Positions 1 through 7,924 of a stretch of DNA of 64,000 nucleotides are shown here, one piece after another. Both the position numbers and the translations under genes were made by a program. The notes beneath the pieces were generated by a model. It was not told the DNA's origin and did not search any database. It saw nothing but the letters and a program-made list of their open reading frames with translations. The stretch spans positions 620,001 through 684,000 of the forward strand of contig NZ_LMSD01000001.1 in the NCBI RefSeq assembly GCF_001428045.1, in the 5' to 3' direction. The stretch's first letter is position 1; every line of letters begins with the position of its first letter. The DNA is from Paenibacillus sp. Soil750 (GTDB taxonomy: Bacteria; Bacillota; Bacilli; Paenibacillales; NBRC-103111).

Positions 1-37
1 TAATTAGTACTAATTTATGGACTCGAGGAGAGAGAAC

Positions 38-412
38 ATGTCAGCTTACAAAATTTTGCTAGCCGATGATGAATTGGCACTTCGCTTTCTGCTGACGGAG
101 ACGTTATCGGATGAGGGATACGTCATCACCGAGGTTGAGGATGGTCAACAAGCGATTGAGCAGCTCAGCAAGGAAGCCTACGATTTAATTATCCTGGATT
201 ACATGATGCCGGAGCGTACGGGTGTAGAGGTTTGCTCCTGGTTGAGACAAAGTGATAATGTGAACAAGGACTTGCCGGTGATTCTGCTGACAGCCAAAGC
301 GCTGGAGAAAGATAAAGAGAAAGCGAAGGCAGCGGGTGTTACCACATACATTGTAAAGCCTTTCAGTCCACTTCAATTATTAGATACCATCGGGCAGCTC
401 TTGCAACGCTAG
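38..412 (+). CDS. Stand-alone response-regulator receiver protein
   Basis: A single CheY-like receiver (REC) domain of 124 residues with no output domain. The acidic pocket (ADDE near the N-terminus), the phospho-acceptor Asp in LDYMMP, the Thr in LLTAK and the Lys in VKPF are all present, so it should accept phosphate from a histidine kinase or Hpt domain. An in-frame ATG exists at 17, but the ATG at 38 has GAGGAG about 7 bases upstream and is preferred. The next gene, 59 bases on, carries an Hpt domain and two more receivers, so the two probably belong to one phosphorelay. The cognate kinase would lie upstream of the window. Confidence 0.9.
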   Translation: MSAYKILLADDELALRFLLTETLSDEGYVITEVEDGQQAIEQLSKEAYDLIILDYMMPERTGVEVCSWLRQSDNVNKDLPVILLTAKALEKDKEKAKAAGVTTYIVKPFSPLQLLDTIGQLLQR

Positions 413-471
413 GTTGGATATAGATTCACTAGGATCAGTTAGATTAAGCTTATAAAGGGTGATTGTCTGCT

Positions 472-2235
472 ATGAGCCACAGAAATATAGAGAGATCCAA
501 AGATTCAGCTTTTGAATCCGATCGTGATGCAAGAATCCTTAAACAAGGAAGAAAGCTGTTTATTCGTGAATATGATAAGCAACTGCAGCAGTTGCAGTCC
601 TTGCTGACAGCGGTTCAGATGAAGCCAATCCTTGAGGATTTGCAACAATGCTATCGGATTGCACATACTCTCAAAGGGAGTGCGCCAGTCTTTGGTTATT
701 TAAGAATCGGTAAATTAGCAGAAGACATCGTACGGAAATGGGAATGGACCCTAGCCATTGAGAAGCAGGATAATGAGTTGCTTCTTTCGACGAGTCCTGT
801 ACATGAAAGCATTGAACGAACGGTTGAATTATTGCTTGAATTGAAAATGGAATTGGATATCGGTTTAACGGAAATTCAGATGGATGAGGAAAAGGATCCT
901 GTTACAGGCTCCATGCTTCGAACGCTCAAAAGTCGTATTTTACTTGTTGATGATGACGATGCGCTTCGATCTTATTTGACTAGACGATTGCAACTTGATG
1001 ATTGTGTCGTTGATGAAGCTGCTGATGTGGAGTCAGCGAAAAGATTATTGCGTGAGCATACGTATGATCTTGTTACCCTAGACCTTATGATGCACCCTCA
1101 GTCAGGCTATGAGCTATTTGACTTTCTCAAAGAAGATCCTACTCTGAAATGGCTGCCGCTTATCGTGCTATCCGGTCGTGATGATATCAGCGATAAAGTT
1201 CGTTGTTTCCATTTAGGGGCGGATGATTATGTGACGAAGCCATTTCAATATGAAGAATTGGCGGCGCGCATTTACGGACTCCTCAAGCGGACACGGAATT
1301 TCGAACAGTTGGCCTTCCGAGACCCGCTGACAGGTGTGTTTAATCGCCGTTATTTTGATCTGCAGATTGGATTAGAGTTACAGCGTATCGAGCGCTATCC
1401 AGCGCCAATTTCTCTCGTGTTTATCGATATTGACAGCTTCAAAAACGTCAATGATACGTATGGACATCACGTAGGGGATTTGGTGCTCCAAGGCTTGGCT
1501 CATTTGATGCAAGTCAATCTACGTTCGACAGATTTATTGGCACGTTTTGGTGGTGAAGAGTTTGTAATCGCACTTCCGAATACGACGGTGGATCAAGCTA
1601 GGTCTATCATGCAAGATGTTTTGGATAAAGTTCGTGTGAAGCCCGTAGCACAGAATGAGGGTCAAACGTTCTCCATTACGTTCTCAGCTGGGGTAGCGGA
1701 ATGGCAGGCAGGGATCACAATTGCAGAGTGGGTAGCGAAAGCAGACGATGCGATGTATCAAGCGAAGCAGCAAGGCAAGAATCGCATTGTTCTGGCTGAC
1801 CTAGAAGATGAGGGTGCACAATTCACGAAGTTGGTTGCCCATGCGAATGCCCAGCTGCAGAAGAAAAAGCTCTTGATCGTAGACGATGATCCGATTCTCA
1901 GAGCGATCCTGATTTCGCAGTTGGAGCACTTGCCGATTGTTATTACGCAGGTTTCTGATGGTGAAGCCGCATGGCAGCTATTGAGTGATCAAGTTTTCGA
2001 TGCTTGTATTTTGGATGGCATCTTGCCTGGACTTGATGGTTTTACGATCTTAGAGAAGCTCAAGACGGATACGAATGCGCGATCCAAGGATCTGAAGGTA
2101 CTGATGCTTTCTGGTAAGAAGAAGGAAGCGGACGTCGCGAAAGGTCTGCTAATGGGAGCCGATGATTATATGACGAAGCCATTCTCACTCGTGGAGCTGG
2201 AGAATCGCGTCAAACAGTTAATGAAACTTGTCTAG
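472..2235 (+). CDS. Hpt-REC-GGDEF-REC phosphorelay diguanylate cyclase
   Basis: A 587-residue cytoplasmic signalling protein with four modules. An Hpt domain at about 15-125 has its phosphorylatable His at about 65 (AHTLKGSA). A first receiver at about 155-272 has its Asp at about 204 (LDLMM). A GGDEF diguanylate cyclase at about 280-445 has an intact GGEEF active site near 360. A second receiver at about 466-585 has its Asp near 515 (ILDGILPG). It therefore probably converts phosphorelay input into c-di-GMP synthesis. The reading frame opens at a TTG at 463, but the ATG at 472 is better spaced from AAGGGTG. No transmembrane segment is visible. A terminator follows directly. Confidence 0.9.
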   Translation: MSHRNIERSKDSAFESDRDARILKQGRKLFIREYDKQLQQLQSLLTAVQMKPILEDLQQCYRIAHTLKGSAPVFGYLRIGKLAEDIVRKWEWTLAIEKQDNELLLSTSPVHESIERTVELLLELKMELDIGLTEIQMDEEKDPVTGSMLRTLKSRILLVDDDDALRSYLTRRLQLDDCVVDEAADVESAKRLLREHTYDLVTLDLMMHPQSGYELFDFLKEDPTLKWLPLIVLSGRDDISDKVRCFHLGADDYVTKPFQYEELAARIYGLLKRTRNFEQLAFRDPLTGVFNRRYFDLQIGLELQRIERYPAPISLVFIDIDSFKNVNDTYGHHVGDLVLQGLAHLMQVNLRSTDLLARFGGEEFVIALPNTTVDQARSIMQDVLDKVRVKPVAQNEGQTFSITFSAGVAEWQAGITIAEWVAKADDAMYQAKQQGKNRIVLADLEDEGAQFTKLVAHANAQLQKKKLLIVDDDPILRAILISQLEHLPIVITQVSDGEAAWQLLSDQVFDACILDGILPGLDGFTILEKLKTDTNARSKDLKVLMLSGKKKEADVAKGLLMGADDYMTKPFSLVELENRVKQLMKLV

Positions 2236-2265
2236 GAAAGGAGGGGCTATGTCCTCTCCTTTTTT
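2236..2265 (+). terminator. Rho-independent terminator after the diguanylate cyclase gene
   Basis: The stem AAAGGAGGGG / CCTCTCCTTT (one G-T pair) with a 6-base loop is followed by a T run, immediately after the stop codon. Confidence 0.85.
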
Positions 2266-2384
2266 GCATTTTCGCCACATGAACGTTGTCTAGGGTTCAA
2301 TTTCCCTTGAAGGAGGTTTGCGACTTCAGCACTTTCTGATACAGTAGAATGATAGACGAAGATACATATGAAGGAGCAAGATCA

Positions 2385-2873
2385 ATGTCGGATAAAGACA
2401 ATCTGGTACGTTTTGGAATTTCGATGCCGCAATCTCTAATCGAGCAATTCGACCGGTTGATTGCTTTACAAGGGTATGATAATCGCTCGGAGGCGATTCG
2501 TGATTTGGCACGCAAGGCGCTTTTGACCTCAAGCAGTATGCAGCCAACAGAAATGGTTGCGGGCACCATTGTTATGGTATATGACCACGATAGCCGTGAT
2601 TTGCCGATCACGCTAATGGATCTTCAACATGACTACCATCATGCCATTATTTCAACGATGCATATCCATTTAAACCATCAGCAATGCTTGGAAATACTCG
2701 TTGTTCGCGGTGAAGTGCAGAAGCTTCGAGAGCTGCAGCAACGCATACAAGTGTTAAAAGGTGTTGCCTACGCGGAGCTGTCTGTTACACATGTGGATGA
2801 GCATAGTCAAAGTCATGGACACAGTCATCATCATGGGCATCATCACGTTCATGATAAGGCGGAGACGGAGTAG
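2385..2873 (+). CDS. nikR: Nickel-responsive regulator NikR with histidine-rich tail
   Basis: A 162-residue transcriptional regulator with an N-terminal ribbon-helix-helix DNA-binding domain (about 6-48) and a C-terminal ACT-like nickel-binding domain. The four high-affinity Ni(II) ligands of the family align at His82, His93, His95 and Cys101 (MHIHL then CLEIL). The protein ends in a tail at about 136-157 containing 11 histidines, which the Escherichia coli family member lacks and which could bind extra metal. The ATG at 2385 follows AAGGAG by 8 bases and is preferred over the in-frame ATG at 2349. No nickel transporter, urease or hydrogenase gene is nearby. Confidence 0.92.
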   Translation: MSDKDNLVRFGISMPQSLIEQFDRLIALQGYDNRSEAIRDLARKALLTSSSMQPTEMVAGTIVMVYDHDSRDLPITLMDLQHDYHHAIISTMHIHLNHQQCLEILVVRGEVQKLRELQQRIQVLKGVAYAELSVTHVDEHSQSHGHSHHHGHHHVHDKAETE

Positions 2874-2928
2874 TGGAATTCGTAGTTCGTCTGTTTTTTT
2901 GCTAAAATAAAGGATATGGAGGTGCGTT

Positions 2929-3333
2929 ATGTCGGAGAAGAGATGGTTCTCTTTGGAAGAGGCCAATCATTTATTGCCGTTTGTTGATCAGGAATTGAAG
3001 AAGATGCAAGCCTTGAAGCGTGAATTTGAGGACAAATATATGGAGTTACGCCATAAGAAGAATGAATATGCTTCGATGCCCAGCACGGAAAAGGATCCCT
3101 TTTTCGTGCTGGAAGCCGCGTTGGAATTTCTTCAAATTGAAGCGCGTGGACTCATTCAAAGTTTTCAGAAAACAGGAATCGAGCTGAAGGATATCGATAC
3201 AGGACTTGTTGATTTCCCGGCTGTCATGAATGGACAAGAAGTGTTGCTGTGTTGGAAGCAAGGAGAGGATCAGATTCGTTATTATCACGGAGAGCAAGAT
3301 GGGTTTGCTGGCCGTAGACCGATAGCGGATTAG
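2929..3333 (+). CDS. DUF2203 family protein
   Basis: A 134-residue soluble protein recognised as DUF2203 by its overall pattern: an N-terminal FSLEEANHLLP segment, a Lys/Glu-rich helical middle likely to form a coiled coil, and a conserved C-terminal part with GLVDFP, EVLLCWK and a final GFAGRRPI. Its function is unknown. The start has GGAGGTG 5 bases upstream. It lies 55 bases after nikR and 9 bases before the copper-protein gene, so it may be cotranscribed with the latter. Confidence 0.85.
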   Translation: MSEKRWFSLEEANHLLPFVDQELKKMQALKREFEDKYMELRHKKNEYASMPSTEKDPFFVLEAALEFLQIEARGLIQSFQKTGIELKDIDTGLVDFPAVMNGQEVLLCWKQGEDQIRYYHGEQDGFAGRRPIAD

Positions 3334-3342
3334 GGGATATTG

Positions 3343-4998
3343 ATGATGGGATTATTACAACAACGAAGCAAAATGTGGTTTCTACGATTGCCGATGGGCT
3401 TGATTGCTGTGTTAGCGATCATGCTTTTGAGTGCTGTCCTTGTGCCCCAATCCGTCTCTGCGCATGCTTCATTAGTTGAAGCGACACCAGAAGCGGGAGC
3501 CAAGCTTGAAAGCTCGCCAGCTGTGGTGTCCGTCACGTTCAATGAACAATTAGACAGCGGACTCTTTTATATTAAGGTTTATGATCATAGCGGAGCTGAG
3601 ATAACGAATCGCAAAGCGATAATGAATAAGGATCAAATGGGGATCAAGCTGGATGTGCCGAAGTTGGCAGAAGGCGTGTATTTGATTAGTTACCACGTCA
3701 TCTCAGCAGATGGTCATCCTGTGGGTGGAAGTTATCCGATCACGGTTGGGAATCCGCCTCAGGAGGATCTACTTGATGTACCATCCGCTCATACGGGACA
3801 CGATCACAGCGCAGGGCCGCTGACGACCAAGGGGTTGCTGCAATACGCTTCCCGCGGCTTATGGTTTCTGATGCTGTTGGCCTTGACGGGTTGGGCATTC
3901 TGGTTACGATTGGTGAGAACCCAAGGTGAAGAAGCTCAGAAATCTCTCTCTGCTTGGTCGCTCAATCTGCAACGCGGACATATTGTTGCCCTATTGCTGC
4001 TCATTTTCACGCATATCGAGGATTTATTGGGCGGCGGCGGTGTGGATGAAATATGGCAGCTGCTAAGTGCGACTAATATTGGGATTTCATGGGTACTTCT
4101 TCTTGTCTTATCATTTATAGGCTTTGTAATACTGGGCAGGGTGGCATGGTTGGATGTGAGTTGGGCCTTGGCTCTTCTGGCAGTCAAAAGCTTCAGCGGC
4201 CACGCAGCCTCCTTCTCACCTCTGTGGGCGACGATTGGGCTCGATTTTATTCATCTCGTAGCCGCAGCTTGTTGGGTTGGCGGATTAATTCTCCTGTATG
4301 TAAAATGGCGCCATAACAAGACGGGGCTAGGTAGTTACATGCAGAAGTTTTCCAAATTCGCACTGATCTCGATCCTTGTTTTAACCGTTTCAGGGATCCT
4401 TTCTGTTTTACTATTCTTACCCAATCTGCGTTACTTAACGTACACAACGTGGGGAATTCTCCTGCTTGTGAAGGTAGGCGTAGTGGTGCTTGTCGCCGTG
4501 CTGGGGTTCGTGATTCGACTCTTCCTACGCAAAAAGCAAGTCAATCAATCAATTGTTTGGGTAAAGCTGGATTTATCACTTATGGTCATCATTGTTGTGC
4601 TTGTGGGACTGCTTACCTATATGGCACCAATTCCTGCTAATGAGCCGCTTCAGTGGCATCAGATGGGAGAGAAGGTCCATGTTTCGGTTGATATTACGCC
4701 CAAAATTCCAGGCAATAACAGCTTCGTCGCCAAAGTATGGCTGCCTGAAAAGTCAGGTCAACCTAAGCAGGTTCTCTTGATTTTGCATAATAAGGACGAT
4801 AAAGAGATTGCACCGATTTCTATCCCATTAACGATCTATACAGATAATAAGGAAGAGGAGTCCTACGGTTTTGCTAAATTTAGTTACAAATCGGAAGGGC
4901 CTTACCTACCTTTTAGAGGCAACTGGGAGTTAGAAATGCGCGTCATGGATACGGAAGATAATGAGACAGTGTATACCAAAGACTTCATTGTGTATTAA
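3343..4998 (+). CDS. CopC-CopD fusion copper transport protein (YcnJ-like)
   Basis: A membrane protein of 551 residues. A signal peptide of about 40 residues would be removed before His41 (sequence SA|HASLVE), leaving the N-terminal His expected of a CopC copper site. The CopC domain spans about 41-140 with DGHPVGGSYPI. A His-rich linker (HTGHDHSAG) leads into a CopD-type domain of about eight membrane segments (about 160-430). The C-terminal 120 residues form a predicted extracytoplasmic beta domain resembling YtkA/FixH-type modules. By family it imports or handles copper at the membrane. Tandem ATGs at 3343 and 3346 are both possible; AGGGGAT lies just upstream. Confidence 0.88.
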   Translation: MMGLLQQRSKMWFLRLPMGLIAVLAIMLLSAVLVPQSVSAHASLVEATPEAGAKLESSPAVVSVTFNEQLDSGLFYIKVYDHSGAEITNRKAIMNKDQMGIKLDVPKLAEGVYLISYHVISADGHPVGGSYPITVGNPPQEDLLDVPSAHTGHDHSAGPLTTKGLLQYASRGLWFLMLLALTGWAFWLRLVRTQGEEAQKSLSAWSLNLQRGHIVALLLLIFTHIEDLLGGGGVDEIWQLLSATNIGISWVLLLVLSFIGFVILGRVAWLDVSWALALLAVKSFSGHAASFSPLWATIGLDFIHLVAAACWVGGLILLYVKWRHNKTGLGSYMQKFSKFALISILVLTVSGILSVLLFLPNLRYLTYTTWGILLLVKVGVVVLVAVLGFVIRLFLRKKQVNQSIVWVKLDLSLMVIIVVLVGLLTYMAPIPANEPLQWHQMGEKVHVSVDITPKIPGNNSFVAKVWLPEKSGQPKQVLLILHNKDDKEIAPISIPLTIYTDNKEEESYGFAKFSYKSEGPYLPFRGNWELEMRVMDTEDNETVYTKDFIVY

Positions 4999-5035
4999 GT
5001 TTGAAAGGTAGATTGACTATGCGAGGAGGATAACC

Positions 5036-5221
5036 ATGGCTTGGGTTCAAGTCCTAGATAAAGACCATCTCTCCGTTAAACTCGATGACAAAGATGATTC
5101 CGCTCTAATTGAAGTCAATGACGGCGGCATTTCACCGAACTATGTGACGATTCGACTGAATGAGCACGAAGTGGATGAATTAATAGAAGCCCTCCAACGC
5201 ATCAAGCAATCGATGCAATAA
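5036..5221 (+). CDS. Small hypothetical protein, 61 aa
   Basis: A 61-residue acidic soluble protein with a strong ribosome-binding site (GAGGAGGAT, about 6 bases before ATG). It has a predicted beta-rich first half with a charged KLDDKDD stretch and a C-terminal amphipathic helix (EVDELIEALQRIKQ). I do not recognise the family. It sits 37 bases after the copper gene and ends before a terminator, so it may be the last gene of that unit. Confidence 0.7.
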   Translation: MAWVQVLDKDHLSVKLDDKDDSALIEVNDGGISPNYVTIRLNEHEVDELIEALQRIKQSMQ

Positions 5222-5243
5222 AGGTATACACATACACATAAGA

Positions 5244-5293
5244 AAGAACCTTCCCCAAGACTTAACGAAAGTCGGATGGGAAGGTTCTTTTTT
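5244..5293. terminator. Bidirectional terminator between convergent genes
   Basis: AAAGAACCTTCCC pairs with GGGAAGGTTCTTT across a 21-base loop, with a T run on the plus strand and an A run upstream that gives a T run on the minus strand. It separates the 61-aa gene from the convergent glutaminase gene. Confidence 0.9.
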
Positions 5294-5314
5294 GTACGCA
5301 TGGAGGAAGCCGGG

Positions 5315-6268
5315 TTAAAACATGCTCCAGTCGAACTCCTGCGACAGAATGCCAAGCAGATGCACACCTGCCGTGCTGTTGCCTTTACGGTTCAGTGCGG
5401 GTCCAACGATGCCAATGCCGTATTGTCCCGGCACCATCGTCAGGATGCTGCCGGACACACCGCTTTTCGCAGGTAGCCCGACATTCATGGCGAATTCACC
5501 AGAGGCATTGTACATCCCACAGGTAAACATGAAGGTCTTAGCAATTTGCACGAAGCGCCGCGGGATGAGACGTTGCTTGCGGATCGGATCCACACCGTTA
5601 TGAGCGAGTACGAGCGCCATTCTGGCTAGATCCGTGCAATTCACCTCGATGGAGCAGTGGCTGAAATATACACGAAGGACATCGTCAACTTCCTTGTCCA
5701 AGACACCGTTATCCTTGAGGAAATAAGCTAAAGAACGATTGCGGTGAGCCGTATCTGACTCGGACTTGAACACATTTTGATTAATGGAGAGCGAAGGGTT
5801 ATCTGCAATTTCCCTGAAGAAATGCAGGATACGTTCGACCTGTTCATCCGTACTATTCCCCGCGATTAGCGAAGAAATCGCAATCGCTCCGGCGTTAATA
5901 AGCGGATTGAATGGGATGCCTGGCTCGATAAGCTCGAGCTTCAACATCGAGTTGAAGTCATCACCAGTCGGCTCCATTCCAACTTTGGAGAATACAACGT
6001 CTTCGCCATTATCCATGAGTGCAAGAATGAGTGAAAAGACTTTCGAAATACTTTGCAAGGTGAAGCAAAAGTTAGAATCACCGGATAGGATCGTTTGCCC
6101 TTCGCTATCCATGATGCATAAACCGAGAATATCCTCAGAAGCGTTAGCTAGCTCAGGAATATAGGAAGCGACATGACCTTCTGACGTATGCGTTTTGCTA
6201 ACAGCAACCCATTCGTCGATGTGGCTATGAAGCTTCTTCCAGGTTTCATCGTGCTGTTGGTGAGGCAT
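5315..6268 (-). CDS. glsA: Glutaminase A
   Basis: A 317-residue cytosolic serine-dependent glutaminase that hydrolyses glutamine to glutamate and ammonia. The beta-lactamase-like fold's catalytic SxxK is seen as Ser73-Ile-Ser-Lys76 (LQSISKVF). Downstream family blocks include NPLINAGAIA, the YF..CSIEV segment and the C-terminal PAKSGVSGSI. Length is typical for the family. AGGAAGGA precedes the ATG. It lies 24 bases downstream of the aldo/keto reductase gene on the same strand and is probably cotranscribed with it. Confidence 0.93.
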   Translation of the reverse strand: MPHQQHDETWKKLHSHIDEWVAVSKTHTSEGHVASYIPELANASEDILGLCIMDSEGQTILSGDSNFCFTLQSISKVFSLILALMDNGEDVVFSKVGMEPTGDDFNSMLKLELIEPGIPFNPLINAGAIAISSLIAGNSTDEQVERILHFFREIADNPSLSINQNVFKSESDTAHRNRSLAYFLKDNGVLDKEVDDVLRVYFSHCSIEVNCTDLARMALVLAHNGVDPIRKQRLIPRRFVQIAKTFMFTCGMYNASGEFAMNVGLPAKSGVSGSILTMVPGQYGIGIVGPALNRKGNSTAGVHLLGILSQEFDWSMF

Positions 6269-6292
6269 GGCGAAGTCAGTCCTTCCTCTTCT

Positions 6293-7213
6293 CTAGGCTT
6301 TCCAAGCTTGCGGATGATTGTCGCTAATCAGCTCTGTTGCTGCTGCATTCGCAATGACTTGCTCTGGGTTTTTGCAGCCTGGAATAACGGATGTAACCGC
6401 GTCATGCTTCAAGCACCAAGCCAATGCCCACTTGGCCATATCCATACCTTCTGGCACTTCGTTTTGCTGAATACGTTGAACTTCCTCTAGCTTCTGTCTT
6501 ACGCTGTCAGCATCGTGACGATGCCGAACGTCCGTGTTACTAAATACGGCGCCTGGTTTATATTTACCGCTTAGATAGCCACTGGCTAACGGTACACGTG
6601 CGAGTACGCCGAGGTCTTGATCGATACAAGATTGGAAAACCTGATCTTCTGGCGCACGATCCAGACGGTTGTAGACAACTTGAATCGCTTTGGAATTCAC
6701 CTTCGTGGATGCGGCAGTTTGATGAATATTGGCATTACTGCCGATCGACGTGCCTAGGTGACGGATTTTGCCAGCCTGTACTTGTTTATCAAGGGTCGTC
6801 CATAGATCATCATTATCGAATAAAGCATCAGGTCCGGAATGGAATTGGTATAAGTCAATATAATCCGTATGTAAAGCTTCAAGAGATGCGTCAAGCTGTT
6901 TAATGACGGCTTCTGCGCTAAATTCATCAGTTCGTGTGAATAAGTCATGGAAATGATGACCGAATTTTGTCGCTACAACCCACTTAGAGCGATCGCGGCG
7001 GGATAAATAATTACCGATAAATGACTCGGAAAGGTGATCACCATAGCATTCTGCCGTATCAATTAAGTTAATACCAAGCTCTGCAGCTTGATCCAAAATC
7101 GCGTCCGCTTCTGCTTGTGTATAGGTTAATCCCCACTCACCGCCGAATTGCCAAGTACCAACACCTACGATGGAAACTTTCAGATCTGTTTTACCAAGTC
7201 TACGATATTTCAT
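6293..7213 (-). CDS. Aldo/keto reductase
   Basis: A 306-residue NADPH-dependent oxidoreductase of the aldo/keto reductase TIM-barrel family. The catalytic tetrad region is visible: Asp in NLIDTAECYG with its Tyr, Lys in VATKFG, and His in YQFHSG. A C-terminal cofactor-binding segment (SVIPGCKNPEQV) is present. The frame extends to a GTG at 7222, but AAGGAG spacing favours the ATG at 7213. The substrate cannot be predicted. It is the first gene of a likely two-gene unit with glsA and is divergent from the signal peptidase gene. Confidence 0.88.
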   Translation of the reverse strand: MKYRRLGKTDLKVSIVGVGTWQFGGEWGLTYTQAEADAILDQAAELGINLIDTAECYGDHLSESFIGNYLSRRDRSKWVVATKFGHHFHDLFTRTDEFSAEAVIKQLDASLEALHTDYIDLYQFHSGPDALFDNDDLWTTLDKQVQAGKIRHLGTSIGSNANIHQTAASTKVNSKAIQVVYNRLDRAPEDQVFQSCIDQDLGVLARVPLASGYLSGKYKPGAVFSNTDVRHRHDADSVRQKLEEVQRIQQNEVPEGMDMAKWALAWCLKHDAVTSVIPGCKNPEQVIANAAATELISDNHPQAWKA

Positions 7214-7334
7214 GTTAAGCACTCTCCTTATTTAAGGTATCCAAATTCATTATACAACAACATTTTATTTTAGTTTAATGTAAGCTTTTCATAAATGGGT
7301 TACTGTGTAAATAAGAGTAATTTAAGGAGAAAGG

Positions 7335-7877
7335 ATGTTGTTTCTATTGTTCAAAAAAAATGTGCTAGGCCTATTGAAAGAATGGGTGCCTACTATAGCG
7401 TTTGCAGTTATTATCGCGCTTGTCGTTAATACCTATGTTGCGCAAGCAATGACAGTTCCAACCGGTTCGATGCTGCCTACTATTCAATTACAAGACGAGC
7501 TGATTGTTGAGAAAATGAAGCCTTTAACTGACTTTGAATTCGGCGATATCGTAGTGTTTTGGCCCCCGATTGAAGGGAATAAGGATCGCTATGTGAAGCG
7601 TTTGATTGGATTGCCTGGCGACACGATTGAGGTCAGAGATGGAGCTTTATATAGGAACGGAGCTAAAGTAGACGAGCCCTATATCCAAGCGCCTATGACA
7701 TATACTTTTCACGAAGTGACTGTGCCCGAAGGGAAATACTTCTTCTTAGGCGATAATCGTAACGACAGCTATGATTCTCATTTGTGGCCGGCAACACCTT
7801 TTGTAGCTGAAAAAGATATTATCGGCAAAGCCGTATTTCGCATTTTCCCTCTCAGTCAAATGGGGACCATTGATTAA
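7335..7877 (+). CDS. lepB: Signal peptidase I
   Basis: A 180-residue type I signal peptidase that removes signal peptides of exported proteins outside the membrane. One N-terminal transmembrane segment (about 18-38) precedes the catalytic Ser45 (PTGSMLPT); the general base is Lys88 (RYVKRLIG). The GDNRNDSYDSH box near the C-terminus is intact. Length and single anchor match Bacillus SipS-type enzymes. The start has AAGGAG upstream. It is monocistronic, with its own terminator. Confidence 0.94.
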   Translation: MLFLLFKKNVLGLLKEWVPTIAFAVIIALVVNTYVAQAMTVPTGSMLPTIQLQDELIVEKMKPLTDFEFGDIVVFWPPIEGNKDRYVKRLIGLPGDTIEVRDGALYRNGAKVDEPYIQAPMTYTFHEVTVPEGKYFFLGDNRNDSYDSHLWPATPFVAEKDIIGKAVFRIFPLSQMGTID

Positions 7878-7885
7878 CATGAAAG

Positions 7886-7924
7886 AAGCTCCCAACCTCA
7901 AGTAGAGGAAGGGAGCTTTTTTTA
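7886..7924. terminator. Terminator between lepB and the convergent MFS gene
   Basis: AAGCTCCC pairs with GGGAGCTT, with an inner CCTC/GAGG stem and a run of Ts. It overlaps the 3' end of the minus-strand MFS gene, so it probably serves both directions. Confidence 0.9.
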
